Assembly: GCF_024519465.1 (NCBI RefSeq)
Contig: NZ_JALJRW010000005.1
Span: forward strand, 1-64,000
DNA length: 64,000 bases
Direction: 5' to 3'
DNA from: Stenotrophomonas sp. Ste86
Lineage (GTDB): Bacteria; Pseudomonadota; Gammaproteobacteria; Xanthomonadales; Xanthomonadaceae
Below, one piece after another: positions 1 to 7,941 of the stretch (the stretch's first letter is position 1; each line of letters starts with the position of its first letter). The position numbers were made by a program, and so were the translations under genes. The notes under the pieces are model-generated. The model saw only the letters and a program-made list of their open reading frames with translations. It was not told the origin of the DNA and searched no databases.

Positions 1-55
1 ACCACAATCTAGCTGGCCGGCCGTGCGCCTTCTCCCCTCAGATGGGAGAAGAACC

Positions 56-85
56 AAAAAAAACGGGCCCCTTTCGGGGCCCGTT
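56..85 (-). terminator. Intrinsic terminator of the Ax21-like gene
   Basis: A 10-bp GC-rich stem (62-71 with 76-85) is followed, on the minus strand, by a run of Ts (A-run 56-63 on the plus strand). It lies 35 bases beyond the stop codon of the minus-strand barrel gene. A second, weaker 8-bp inverted repeat sits at 29-51. Confidence 0.85.
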
Positions 86-119
86 CGATCATGGCGCGGC
101 GGAGACCGTCGCTGCCCGA

Positions 120-758
120 TCAGAAACTCGCGCGCACGCCCACCGACACCTGGGTGACATCGCGGTAGGCCTGCACTTCAGCGACCAGACCCCAGGTCTG
201 GGTGAAGTTCACCTGGCCACCGAGGTTGCCTACCCACGTGCCCTTGAAGTCGCTGCCGCCGTCCAGGTAACCGGCCTTGGCCCACGCTTCGGTACGCACC
301 GACGGCTTGCCACGCACGCCCACGGTGGCGCGGCCGGCGTTGGTGTGGTCCTTGTCGGTGGCGCTGTCGAAACCGTCCACGGACAGCTTGGCTTCCACGT
401 TCTGGCGGATCCAGGCGATGTCGGCGGTGAAGTCGACGCGGTCGCTCATCGGCATGTGGTAGCCGATGCCCAGCTCGGGCTGATTCAACTCCAGCTTGAG
501 GCTGGCGTCATAACCGGCGTAGCTGCCGTTGTACTTCTTGGACACGTACGACCAGGCGCCGAATACATTGACCTGCGGGCCGATGTCGAACGAGCCGCGG
601 ATGTAACCACCGTCGACCTTCGGATCGCCGAAGTAGTCGTCGTTGGTGTCCAGCTGGGTCCAGCCGGCTTCGACATAGGTGTAGCTCACGCGCTCGGCGG
701 CGGAAGCGGAAAGCGGGGCGGCGGCCAGCAGGGCGGCGGCCAGGAGAATCTTGCGCAT
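120..758 (-). CDS. Ax21-family outer-membrane beta-barrel protein
   Basis: A 212-residue secreted protein with a clear signal peptide (MRKILLAAALLAAAPLSASA, cleavage near residue 20). The body has alternating hydrophobic and polar beta strands and a C-terminal ...VGVRASF ending in phenylalanine, the usual signal for outer-membrane barrel assembly. The mature start AERVSYTYVEAGW and the overall pattern resemble the Ax21/OmpA-like small barrel proteins of Xanthomonas and Stenotrophomonas, which are exported and found in outer-membrane vesicles. The start was chosen because it opens the signal peptide and follows AAGGAA; an upstream in-frame ATG at 851 would bury the signal peptide. It is monocistronic, divergent from the riboflavin operon, and ends at a strong terminator. 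The family call is by recognition only; another OmpW/OmpA-like barrel is possible. Confidence 0.8.
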   Translation of the reverse strand: MRKILLAAALLAAAPLSASAAERVSYTYVEAGWTQLDTNDDYFGDPKVDGGYIRGSFDIGPQVNVFGAWSYVSKKYNGSYAGYDASLKLELNQPELGIGYHMPMSDRVDFTADIAWIRQNVEAKLSVDGFDSATDKDHTNAGRATVGVRGKPSVRTEAWAKAGYLDGGSDFKGTWVGNLGGQVNFTQTWGLVAEVQAYRDVTQVSVGVRASF

Positions 759-918
759 GCAGGTTCCTTGGGTGAAGTTGAGGTCCATTTCAGCCAGCCC
801 TTCGTGGGCGGCAGGGCGGCGATCACTGCCGCGCGGCCGCATTTTAACCATATCTTCACAAAAAGCGAGCAGTCAGCTTGGCTTGCTACAATGGCGCGGC
901 CGGTTCGCCGGTACACAA

Positions 919-1059
919 ACGTCTTCAGGGCGGGGTGCGATTCCCCACCGGCGGTAGGTGCGCAAGCACGAGCCCGCGAGCGCTTCCAGTTCCGCTGGAA
1001 GGTCAGCAGATCCGGTCCGATGCCGGAGCCGACGGTATAGTCCGGATGAAAGAAGACGG
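919..1059 (+). promoter_or_regulatory. FMN riboswitch (RFN element) upstream of ribE
   Basis: The conserved RFN landmarks appear in order. P1 is GTCTTC (921-926) pairing with GAAGAC (1052-1057). After it come AGGGCGGGGTGCGATTCCCC and CCGGCGGTA, the variable hairpin near 985-1005, and the 3' core with GCCGGAGCCGACGGTATAGT and CCGGATGAAAGA. It lies 120 nt ahead of the riboflavin synthase start, so FMN should repress ribE-ribBA-ribH by terminating transcription or blocking translation. I see no T-rich terminator between 1060 and 1182, so translational control is the simpler reading. Confidence 0.95.
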
Positions 1060-1182
1060 TGCGGCCGTGCCTTTGCGCGCGGCGTGCGCCTATATGCCTT
1101 GCGGCGTTTTTCGCTCACTTTCTGCGGGAAACGTTATGTCTGATTGCACCTCCATCCCCTGCCTCCGTCCGGGGGTCCGCTG

Positions 1183-1806
1183 ATGTTCACCGGCATCATC
1201 GAAGGCGTCGGCCGCCTGGCCGCGCGTGACACCCTCGGCGGCGACGTCCGCTTCACCTTCAACGTCGGCAACCTGCCGTTCGACAGCGTCCAGCTCGGCG
1301 AAAGCATCGCCATCAATGGCGTCTGCCTGACCGTGATCGCTTTCGACGCGACGAGCTTCCAGGCCGATGCCTCCACTGAAACCCTCGGGTTGACCACGCT
1401 GGGTCAGCTTGCCGATGGCGCAGTGATCAACCTGGAACGTGCGATGCGTCCGACCGACCGCCTGGGCGGGCATCTGGTCAGCGGCCACGTCGATGGCCTC
1501 GGCCGGGTCCTGTCCATCCACGACGACGCACGGGCCCAGCGCTGGCGTTTCGCCGCGCCTGCGGCACTGCTGCGCTACATCGCCAAGAAGGGCTCGATCT
1601 GCGTGGACGGGGTCAGCCTGACCGTGAACGAGGTTGACGACCAGGGCTTCGAGGTCGCGCTCATTCCACACACCGTGGCCAACACCGCCTTCGCCGCCAC
1701 CGGCGTGGGCAGCGCAGTCAACCTGGAAATCGACCTGGTCGCCCGCTATGTCGAACGGCTCATCGCCGTGCCCGCCCAGGGCCCGCAGCAGGGAGCCAAC
1801 GCATGA
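1183..1806 (+). CDS. ribE: Riboflavin synthase alpha chain
   Basis: This protein of 207 residues dismutates two 6,7-dimethyl-8-ribityllumazine molecules to riboflavin. It begins with the hallmark MFTGIIEGVG and carries two lumazine-binding repeats, whose signatures are SIAINGVCLTV (41-51) and SICVDGVSLTV (138-148), with GHLVSGHVDG (96-105) opening the second. The ATG at 1183 is preferred over a TTG at 1144 because it gives the conserved N-terminus. It is the first gene after the FMN riboswitch, and its stop overlaps the next start by four bases (ATGA). ribD, usually adjacent in related genomes, is not next to it here. Confidence 0.97.
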   Translation: MFTGIIEGVGRLAARDTLGGDVRFTFNVGNLPFDSVQLGESIAINGVCLTVIAFDATSFQADASTETLGLTTLGQLADGAVINLERAMRPTDRLGGHLVSGHVDGLGRVLSIHDDARAQRWRFAAPAALLRYIAKKGSICVDGVSLTVNEVDDQGFEVALIPHTVANTAFAATGVGSAVNLEIDLVARYVERLIAVPAQGPQQGANA

Positions 1807-2918
1807 ACTTCGCCTCCATCCCCGAGATCCTCGAGGACATCCGCCTGGGCCGCATGGTCGTCATCGTCGATGACGAAGACCGCGAGAACGAAGGCGACCT
1901 GATCATGGCCGCCGAGCTGGTCAAGCCGTCGGACATCAACTTCATGGTCACCCACGGCCGTGGCCTGGTGTGCCTGCCGCTGACCCGCGAGCGCGCCGCC
2001 GATCTGGGCCTGGCGCCGATGGTCCAGGCCAACACGGCCCAGTTCCAGACCAACTTCACCGTCAGCATCGAGGCCGCCGAGGGCGTCACCACCGGCATCT
2101 CGGCCTACGACCGCGCGCACACCATCCGCACCGCGGTGAAGCCGGACGCCAAGCCGGCCGACCTGCACCAGCCGGGCCACATCTTCCCGCTGATCGCCCA
2201 GCCGGGCGGGGTGCTGACCCGCGCCGGCCATACCGAAGCCGGCGTCGACCTGGCCATGCTGGCCGGCCTGGAACCGGCCGGCGTACTGGTGGAAATCCTC
2301 AACCCCGACGGCAGCATGGCGCGTCGCCCGGAGCTGGAAGTGTTCGCGCGCGAGCACGGCCTGAAGATCGGCTCGATCGCCGACCTGATCGCCTACCGCC
2401 TGGCCACCGAGAAGACCGTCGAGCGCGTGGACGAGCGCGAGATCGAGACCGAATTCGGCCCGTTCACGCTGGTCACCTACCGCGACCGGATCGCCCACGA
2501 CCTGCATTTCGCGTTGGTCCGTGGCACCCCCGACGCCGAGCCGACGTTGGTCCGGGTCCAGGTGGAGAACCCGCTGGCCGACCTGCTGCACTGGCGCCGC
2601 GACGACTTCGGCGTGGCCTCCACCGATGCCCTGCGTGCGATCGCCGCCGCCGGGCGCGGGGTGATGGTGGTGCTGTCCGCTCCGCGCGACAGCAACAGCC
2701 TGCTGGCGCGCCTGCGTCAGCAGCCGCAGCCGGTGGTGCCGGGCAAGGACAAGGATGTGAGCCAGTGGCGCCGCAACGGGGCCGGGGCGCAGATCCTGTC
2801 CGACCTGGGCCTGGGCAAGTTGCGGGTGCTGGGCACCCCGCGCCGGCAGATCGGGCTGGCCGGGTATGGGCTGGAAGTGGTCGAGACGGTGGGGAACACG
2901 TCATCGCATGCGCGCTGA
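1803..2918 (+). CDS. ribBA: 3,4-DHBP synthase with a degenerate GTP cyclohydrolase II domain
   Basis: 371 residues in two domains. Residues 1-203 are a complete 3,4-dihydroxy-2-butanone-4-phosphate synthase with DDEDRENEGD (23-32) and HTEAGVDL (143-150), which makes the four-carbon unit of riboflavin from ribulose 5-phosphate. Residues 205-371 align with GTP cyclohydrolase II by length and pattern, but the zinc site is gone: the stretch VQVENPLADLLHWRRDDFG (252-270) occupies the place of the three-cysteine motif, and the only cysteine in the whole protein is C57. The GCHII activity is therefore expected to be lost and a separate ribA is required elsewhere. It is translationally coupled to ribE by ATGA. 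Confidence 0.95.
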   Translation: MNFASIPEILEDIRLGRMVVIVDDEDRENEGDLIMAAELVKPSDINFMVTHGRGLVCLPLTRERAADLGLAPMVQANTAQFQTNFTVSIEAAEGVTTGISAYDRAHTIRTAVKPDAKPADLHQPGHIFPLIAQPGGVLTRAGHTEAGVDLAMLAGLEPAGVLVEILNPDGSMARRPELEVFAREHGLKIGSIADLIAYRLATEKTVERVDEREIETEFGPFTLVTYRDRIAHDLHFALVRGTPDAEPTLVRVQVENPLADLLHWRRDDFGVASTDALRAIAAAGRGVMVVLSAPRDSNSLLARLRQQPQPVVPGKDKDVSQWRRNGAGAQILSDLGLGKLRVLGTPRRQIGLAGYGLEVVETVGNTSSHAR

Positions 2919-2925
2919 CGCCCCA

Positions 2926-3010
2926 CGATGTGCTTCGCAAACCGTGGGCCCCTCTTACCACCATCCAGGCCCCCGCCGCGTCGCGGCAGCCCCCTGACTC
3001 AGGGGGCTGC
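2926..3010. repeat. Composite intergenic inverted-repeat element, copy 1
   Basis: The ribBA-ribH gap holds two inverted repeats. One is an imperfect CCCACG/CGTGGG pair enclosing GTGCTTCGCAAAC (about 2926-2951). The other is a nearly perfect 12-bp-arm palindrome (2986-3010) of GCAGCCCCCTGA type. The same order, in the opposite orientation, occurs at about 10941-11051, so this looks like a dispersed element rather than a dedicated terminator; no T-run follows it. Confidence 0.6.
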
Positions 3011-3101
3011 TGCACCCGACCCGTCCCGTAACGCGCGGCGACCCGGCTACACGCGGCCATGCGCTAGAATATTCACCTATTAAATGGACCCCACGCCGAA
3101 C

Positions 3102-3569
3102 ATGAGCCACTACGAAGGCGACCTCCGTACTCCGGAAAAGGCCCGTTTCGCCATCCTCGCCAGCCGCTGGAATGCCCGCATCACCGACGTGCTCGTCGCT
3201 GGCGCGCGCCAGAGCCTGGCCGGCAATGGCATCGCCGAGTCGGCCATCGACGTGATCCGGGTGCCCGGCGCGTGGGAACTGCCGCTGGTCGCCGCGCGCC
3301 TGGCTGCCGCCCATGAGCACGCCGCCATCATTGCCCTGGGCTGCGTGATCCGCGGCGATACCCGCCACTACGAGCACGTCGCCGATGGCTGTGCCGAGGG
3401 CCTGATGCGGGTCCAGCTGGACTTCGGCGTGCCGGTGCTCAATGGCGTGCTGGCGGTCGAACGTGCCGAGGATGCCGAGGCACGCGCCGGTGGCAGTCAT
3501 GGCAACAAAGGTGAGGAAGCCGCACTGACGGCGTTGGAAATGGTCAATCTTCTGGAGCAGTTGCCGTGA
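3102..3569 (+). CDS. ribH: 6,7-dimethyl-8-ribityllumazine synthase
   Basis: Lumazine synthase of 155 residues, the normal family length, condensing 5-amino-6-ribitylaminouracil with DHBP. Visible motifs are SRWN (21-24), VPGAWELP (54-61), [14 protein letters not shown] (80-93, catalytic His in RHYEHV) and [11 protein letters not shown] (130-140). The start MSHYEGDLR matches xanthomonad RibH; an in-frame ATG at 3084 would add six residues. A TAGAAT box at 3065-3070 could be a -10 element giving some transcription independent of the riboswitch. The stop overlaps the nusB start by four bases. Confidence 0.96.
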   Translation: MSHYEGDLRTPEKARFAILASRWNARITDVLVAGARQSLAGNGIAESAIDVIRVPGAWELPLVAARLAAAHEHAAIIALGCVIRGDTRHYEHVADGCAEGLMRVQLDFGVPVLNGVLAVERAEDAEARAGGSHGNKGEEAALTALEMVNLLEQLP

Positions 3570-4045
3570 ACAAGTCAAACCCGGGCAAGCCCTCCGGAAA
3601 GCCCGTCCGCCGCGATGGCATCGACCCGGTGCTGCGCTCGCGCGCGCGCCGTCGTGCCTTGCAGGCGATCTATGCCTGGCAGATTTCCGGCGGCAACGCG
3701 CAGTCGGTGATCGCCCAGTTCGCCCACGAACAGGCCCGCGAAATCGCCGACCTGGCCTACTTCGAAGCGTTGGTGCACGGCGTGCTCGACAATCGCAAGG
3801 ACCTGGACGAGGCGCTGACCCCGTACCTGGACCGCGGTGTCGAGGAAGTGGATGCGATCGAACGTGCCGCGCTGCGCGTGGCCGCCTACGAAATGCGTTA
3901 CCGCCTGGACGTGCCGTACCGCGTGGTGATCAACGAGGCGATCGAATCGGCCAAGCGTTTCGGTTCCGAACACGGTCACACCTACGTCAACGGCGTGCTG
4001 GATCGTGCGGCCGTGGAATGGCGCAAGGTCGAAAGCGGCCACTGA
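3566..4045 (+). CDS. nusB: Transcription antitermination factor NusB
   Basis: A NusB protein of 159 residues starting at a GTG that overlaps the ribH stop (GTGA). After a basic, disordered N-terminal 20 residues the all-helical NusB fold is recognisable: [15 protein letters not shown] (box A RNA-binding arginine helix), then [17 protein letters not shown] and [18 protein letters not shown], ending YVNGVLDR. It binds boxA RNA with NusE (ribosomal protein S10) in rRNA antitermination complexes. The ribH-nusB-thiL order is common in proteobacteria. Confidence 0.96.
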   Translation: MNKSNPGKPSGKPVRRDGIDPVLRSRARRRALQAIYAWQISGGNAQSVIAQFAHEQAREIADLAYFEALVHGVLDNRKDLDEALTPYLDRGVEEVDAIERAALRVAAYEMRYRLDVPYRVVINEAIESAKRFGSEHGHTYVNGVLDRAAVEWRKVESGH

Positions 4046-4096
4046 GCCGATTGTTCGCCGGCGGCTGATCCCGCGCACGCCGCCGTGTGATCGTTG

Positions 4097-4226
4097 GTAG
4101 AGCCGACCGTTGGTCGGCTGACCGCTTGGTAGAGCCGACCGTTGGTCGGCTGACCGCGCAAAGCGCGATCCGTCGCAGCCGGCATGATGTCCGGTTTCAA
4201 GGCAGCCGACCAACGGTCGGCGCTAC
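4097..4226. repeat. Three SMAG palindromic elements between nusB and thiL
   Basis: Two direct copies of GTAG plus AGCCGACCGTTGGTCGGCT (4097-4119 and 4129-4151, 32-bp period) and one inverted copy (4204-4226). The 23-bp size, GTAG end and perfect 8-bp stems match the SMAG family of Stenotrophomonas. The direct-inverted arrangement can fold into a larger hairpin in the nusB-thiL transcript. Confidence 0.9.
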
Positions 4227-4297
4227 ATCCCAACGGTCCTGCCGGATCCGACCACGGTCGGGCCCACACGGCGGACGTTCCGCTGCCGGAGTTGCCC

Positions 4298-5266
4298 ATG
4301 TCCCTTGCCGAATTCGCGTTGATCGACCGCATCCGTGCCCGCACCCGTGCGCGCGCCGACGTGGTGCTGGGCATCGGGGACGACGCGGCCCTGCTGCAGC
4401 CGCGCGCCAGCGAACAGCTGGTGGTCACCGCCGACACGCTCAACAGCGGCGTGCATTTTCCGGCGGAAACGCCGGCGTTCGAGATCGGCTGGAAGACGCT
4501 GGCGGTGAACCTGTCCGACCTGGCCTCGATGGGCGCGCGTCCGGCGTGGTGCACCCTGGCCATGTCGTTGCCGTCGACCGAGCCTGAGTGGATCGACGCC
4601 TTCGCCGATGGCTTCTTCGCACTGGCCGACGAGCACGACATCGTGCTGATCGGCGGCGATACCACGCGCGGTCCGCTGTCGCTGTCGGTCACTGCGATGG
4701 GGCAGGTCTCGGCCGGCCACGCGCTGCGCCGCGATGCGGCCCGGGTGGGCGACGACATCTGGGTGAGTGGCACGCTGGGCGATGCCGCCGGTGCGCTGCG
4801 GTTGTGGCAGCAGGGCCGTCTCGATGTGGCGGTGGTGTCCGATGATCCCGACCTGGAAGCGCTGCGCCAGCGTCTGCTGTGCCCCGTTCCGCGGGTGAAG
4901 CTGGGCCAGCGCCTGCGTGCCTACGCGCATGCGGCGGTGGACATCTCCGACGGCCTGCTCGCCGATCTCGGCCATATCGCGGCCCGCAGCGAGGTGGCCG
5001 CGCGCCTGGAAGTGGACACGCTGCCGATGTCCTCGGCGCTGCGCAACGCGCTGGGTCGCGATGACGCGCGCGATTGCGCGTTGCGCGGTGGCGATGACTA
5101 CGAACTGTGCTTCACCGCCGCCGCCGACCAGCGCGACGCGCTGCATGCGCTGGCCGAAGCGCTGGCGCTACCCCTTACCCGCATCGGCCGCATCACCACC
5201 GGCCAGGGCGTGCACGGCGACGACCTGCCCAACGCGGACGGCTACGAGCACTTCGTCCTCCAGTAG
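4298..5266 (+). CDS. thiL: Thiamine-monophosphate kinase
   Basis: A 322-residue ThiL of the PurM/AIR synthase-like ATPase fold, phosphorylating thiamine monophosphate to the active pyrophosphate. Motifs are GIGDDAAL (25-32, metal and nucleotide aspartates), VNLSDLASMGA (70-80), GGDTTRG (119-125), and WVSGTLGDAAGAL and AVDISDGLLADLGHIA further on. The ATG at 4298 follows GGAG and gives the usual SLAEFALIDRIR start; an upstream in-frame ATG at 4184 would translate a SMAG element. The TAG stop (5264-5266) lies inside the GTAG end of the next SMAG element. Confidence 0.96.
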   Translation: MSLAEFALIDRIRARTRARADVVLGIGDDAALLQPRASEQLVVTADTLNSGVHFPAETPAFEIGWKTLAVNLSDLASMGARPAWCTLAMSLPSTEPEWIDAFADGFFALADEHDIVLIGGDTTRGPLSLSVTAMGQVSAGHALRRDAARVGDDIWVSGTLGDAAGALRLWQQGRLDVAVVSDDPDLEALRQRLLCPVPRVKLGQRLRAYAHAAVDISDGLLADLGHIAARSEVAARLEVDTLPMSSALRNALGRDDARDCALRGGDDYELCFTAAADQRDALHALAEALALPLTRIGRITTGQGVHGDDLPNADGYEHFVLQ

Positions 5267-5401
5267 AGCCGACCGTTGGTCGGCTGCTGTTAGAGCCGAC
5301 CCTTGGTCGGCCGCTGTTAGAGCCGACCCTTGGTCGGCTGCTATGCGATGGGGGGATGTCTGCAACTGGACGAGGAGCAGCCGACCAACGGTCGGCTCTA
5401 C
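5263..5401. repeat. SMAG cluster overlapping the thiL stop codon
   Basis: Three direct copies at an exact 27-bp period (TAGAGCC at 5264, 5291 and 5318; the first with GTAG, the next two with GTTAG) and one inverted copy at 5379-5401. The first element begins in the last codons of thiL and supplies its stop. Elements 2 and 3 share CCGACCCTTGGTCGG, a mismatch relative to element 1, suggesting they arose by local duplication. Confidence 0.9.
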
Positions 5402-5625
5402 GAAACGGTTGCGTCGACGATGGACGCACGAAACGGTTGCGTCGACGGTGGACGCACGAAACGGTTGCGTCGACGGTGGACGCAACGAAACGGTTGCGTC
5501 GACGGTGGACGCACGAAACGGTTGCGTCGGCGGTGGCCGCACGAAACGGTCGCGTCGGCGGTGGCCGCACGAAACGGTTGCGTCGGCGGTTGCCGCACGA
5601 AAAGGTTGCGTCGGCGGTTGCCGCG
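5401..5625. repeat. 28-bp tandem repeat array, eight copies
   Basis: Eight head-to-tail units of 28 bp starting CGAAACGGTTGCGTCG, at 5401, 5429, 5457, 5486, 5514, 5542, 5570 and 5598; one extra A precedes unit 4. Units 1-4 carry GTCGACGGTGGACGCA-type ends and units 5-8 GTCGGCGGTGGCCGCA or GGTTGCCGCA ends. Each unit contains a short inverted repeat (TGCGTC/GACGCA, or CGGC/GCCG). The array abuts a SMAG element on one side and stops 10 nt before the end of the convergent oxidase gene. 28 is not a multiple of three, and the units have no spacers. Confidence 0.93.
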
Positions 5626-5635
5626 CACGCGAGGA

Positions 5636-7024
5636 TCACCCTGCAGGCGGCAGCACCTTGCCCGGGTTGAGGATTCCGTCCGGGTCCAGCGCCTGCTTGA
5701 TCGCGTGCATCGCCGCCAGCGTGGCCGGGTTGAACGCCTTGGCCATGAAATCGCGCTTGGCCAGGCCGATCCCGTGCTCGCCGGACAGCGTGCCGCCGAG
5801 CGACAGCGTCAGTGCGAAGATCTTCGGCAGCGCCGCGTGCGCACGCGCATTCTCGTCGGCATCGTCGGGGTGGTAGAGAATGTTGACGTGCAGGTTGCCG
5901 TTGCCGGCATGGCCAAAGGTGACGATCACCAGCTGATGCTCGCGCGCCAGCGCCTGTACCCCGGCCACCAGGTCGGGGATGCGCGATACCGGCACCACCA
6001 CGTCTTCATTTATCTTGCCCGGGGCGATGCTGCGCAGCGCAGGCGACAACGCCTTGCGCGCGGCCCACAGTTTCTCGCGCGCGCTGCCTTCCATCGCCAC
6101 ATCCAGCGCGATCATACCGTCGCCTTCGGCGGCCGTGGCCAGCGCCTGCAGCAGATAGGGGAGGGTGTCGTGGTCGCCGTCGGCCTCGACCAGCAGCATC
6201 GCGCCGGCTTCGGGCACCTCGGCGCCATTGCGGCGCAGGAGCTCCAGGCTGCGGGCATCCATGAATTCCAGTCGGGTGGGCACCACCGGCTGGCCCATCA
6301 GCCGCGACACGGCCGCGGCCGCCGCATCGGCATCGCGGTACAGCACCCGCAGGCCGGCCTGCGCCACCGGTAGCGGAGTCAGTTTGAGCGTGGCCTCCAC
6401 GATCAGCGCGAGGGTGCCTTCGCTGCCGACCAGCAGGTGGGTGAGGTCGTAGCCGGTGGCGTCCTTGGTATAGGCGCCACCGCAGTGGATGAGCTCGCCC
6501 GCGCCGGTCACCGCGACCAGACCCAGCACGTTGTCGCGGCTGGTGCCGTACTTCACCGCGCGCGGGCCACCGGCATTGCAGGCCAGGTTGCCGCCGATGC
6601 TGCAGATGTCCGCGCTGGACGGGTCCGGCGCCCAGAACAGGCCATGCGGTGCCAGCGCGTGCTGCAGGTCGCCGTTGAGCACGCCCGGCTCGACCACCGC
6701 GCAGCGGTTGCCCGGCTGGATATCGAGGATGCGCGCCATGCGCGCGAACGACAGCACGATGCTGCCCGAGACCGGCACCGCTGCGCCGGTGGTGCCGGTG
6801 CCGGCACCGCGCGCGACCACGGCGATGCGATGTTCGCGGCAGGCGTGCACCAGTGCCACCACCTGCTCGCGGTCACGCGGGAAGGCCACGCCGAGCGGCA
6901 ACCGATGCCGCCAGGAATTGTCCTGCGCGTGCGCGGCGAGCGCGGCCTCATCGGTGCGCCAGCCGTCCTCGCCCAGCAGCGCATGCACAGTGGAAAGGAA
7001 GGCGGCGGGCAGGGCGGTCGTCAT
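5636..7024 (-). CDS. FAD-linked oxidase of the GlcD / D-lactate dehydrogenase family
   Basis: A 462-residue flavoprotein of the PCMH/VAO fold. The N-terminal FAD-binding half shows RGAGTGTTG (72-80), DPSSADICSIGGNLACNAGG (134-153) and GSEGTL (200-205). The C-terminal cap half has GHAGNGNLHVN and SGEHGIGLAKR, then LNPGKVLP at the end. Such enzymes oxidise D-2-hydroxyacids (D-lactate, glycolate, D-2-hydroxyglutarate) and pass electrons to a quinone or cytochrome. The substrate cannot be read from the sequence. It is the last gene of the lpoA-yraN-DUF457 operon, its ATG overlapping the upstream stop (ATGA). Confidence 0.88.
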   Translation of the reverse strand: MTTALPAAFLSTVHALLGEDGWRTDEAALAAHAQDNSWRHRLPLGVAFPRDREQVVALVHACREHRIAVVARGAGTGTTGAAVPVSGSIVLSFARMARILDIQPGNRCAVVEPGVLNGDLQHALAPHGLFWAPDPSSADICSIGGNLACNAGGPRAVKYGTSRDNVLGLVAVTGAGELIHCGGAYTKDATGYDLTHLLVGSEGTLALIVEATLKLTPLPVAQAGLRVLYRDADAAAAAVSRLMGQPVVPTRLEFMDARSLELLRRNGAEVPEAGAMLLVEADGDHDTLPYLLQALATAAEGDGMIALDVAMEGSAREKLWAARKALSPALRSIAPGKINEDVVVPVSRIPDLVAGVQALAREHQLVIVTFGHAGNGNLHVNILYHPDDADENARAHAALPKIFALTLSLGGTLSGEHGIGLAKRDFMAKAFNPATLAAMHAIKQALDPDGILNPGKVLPPAG

Positions 7025-7563
7025 GACGGGGTCCGGGCATCGACAGGGGCGCGTTGGATCAGCTTCCAGCCGATCACGGCGGCGGCCAGAGGCAACCACA
7101 CCCAACGCAGTTCAGAGAAAACGGTGGCCAGTCCGCGCGCGCTGAAGAACTGGCCGGCGAAGGGCGAGACGCGGATCGGTCGCCAAGGTGCGAATACGCG
7201 CTCGCCGCTCCACGGCCACCACAGGGCAACGCCGAGACCACCGGAGGTGAAGGCATCCAGCAGCGGGTGCGACAACGCGCTGATCCCCACGAACGCGGCG
7301 GCCTGCACCGTGCCCGCACGCAGCGGTCGGTGCAGCACCGCGGCGAGCACGGCCAGCAGGGTGGCAAACACGATCGAATGACTGGCACCGCGATGACCGA
7401 AGCTGTCGGCGTAGGGGATGTGCAGGGCGAAGGCCAGCACGTCGGTATCGGGAAGTATCGCCGCCACCACGCCAGCAGCCAGCAACGGCCTGGAAATGCG
7501 CCCGCGATCAGCGGCGCACCACAGCGCCAGGGGAATCGCGGCGTGGGTAAAGATGCTGGGCAT
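7021..7563 (-). CDS. DUF457 (YdjM-like) membrane-bound metal-dependent hydrolase
   Basis: 180 residues with several hydrophobic segments and the signature of the LexA-binding/YdjM-like inner-membrane hydrolase family: [14 protein letters not shown] at the start, LPDTDVLAF, the HRGASHS histidine motif and HPLLDAFTSGG. These are putative metal ligands; the biological substrate is unknown. The start at 7563 overlaps the yraN stop by one base (TGATG), and the stop overlaps the oxidase start. A second family member lies at 55608-56690. Confidence 0.85.
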   Translation of the reverse strand: MPSIFTHAAIPLALWCAADRGRISRPLLAAGVVAAILPDTDVLAFALHIPYADSFGHRGASHSIVFATLLAVLAAVLHRPLRAGTVQAAAFVGISALSHPLLDAFTSGGLGVALWWPWSGERVFAPWRPIRVSPFAGQFFSARGLATVFSELRWVWLPLAAAVIGWKLIQRAPVDARTPS

Positions 7564-7931
7564 CAACAATCCTCCAGCCGGAACGCATCGCGCAGCCAGC
7601 GCAGTTGCGGTGGATCGCCGCTGGCCTCGACCACGTCGAACCGACACGGCCGTTGCGCCAGCGCCGGGTGCGCGCCGAGGAACAACTGCGCGGCCAACAC
7701 CAGCTTGCGTCGCTTGCGCAGGTCCACCGATGCCGCGCCGCCACCAAAGCCGGCGCTGGCGCGGTAGCGCACTTCCACGAAGACAGTGGTGTCGCCATCG
7801 CGCATGATCAGGTCCAGCTCGCCGCCGCGATAGCGCGCGTTCTGCGTGATCGGGCTCAATCCCTGCGTGCGCAGGTACGCCTGCGCCGCAGCTTCCACCG
7901 CTGCCCCACGCTGTGCCCGCGCGGTCGGCAC
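7563..7931 (-). CDS. yraN: YraN family (UPF0102) protein, putative nuclease fold
   Basis: 122 residues when started at the GTG at 7931, matching the family's 115-130. It has the restriction-endonuclease-like core GELDLIM (37-43) and VFVEVRYR (50-57), with [12 protein letters not shown] following. In proteobacteria yraN almost always follows lpoA (yraM), as here, 10 bp downstream. Its function is not established. No ATG exists in a sensible position and the Shine-Dalgarno sequence is poor, so it probably depends on translational coupling to lpoA. Confidence 0.9.
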   Translation of the reverse strand: MPTARAQRGAAVEAAAQAYLRTQGLSPITQNARYRGGELDLIMRDGDTTVFVEVRYRASAGFGGGAASVDLRKRRKLVLAAQLFLGAHPALAQRPCRFDVVEASGDPPQLRWLRDAFRLEDC

Positions 7932-7941
7932 GGGCCGCAGA

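Noticed and set aside
2986-3010. Palindrome before ribH as an intrinsic terminator
   Set aside because: No T-run follows on either strand, and a related element sits in another gap, so a dispersed repeat fits better.
4087-4587. ORF spanning the nusB-thiL gap
   Set aside because: It translates SMAG repeats and then runs out of frame through thiL.
5401-5625. Considered as a CRISPR array
   Set aside because: The 28-bp units abut directly without unique spacers and no cas genes are near.
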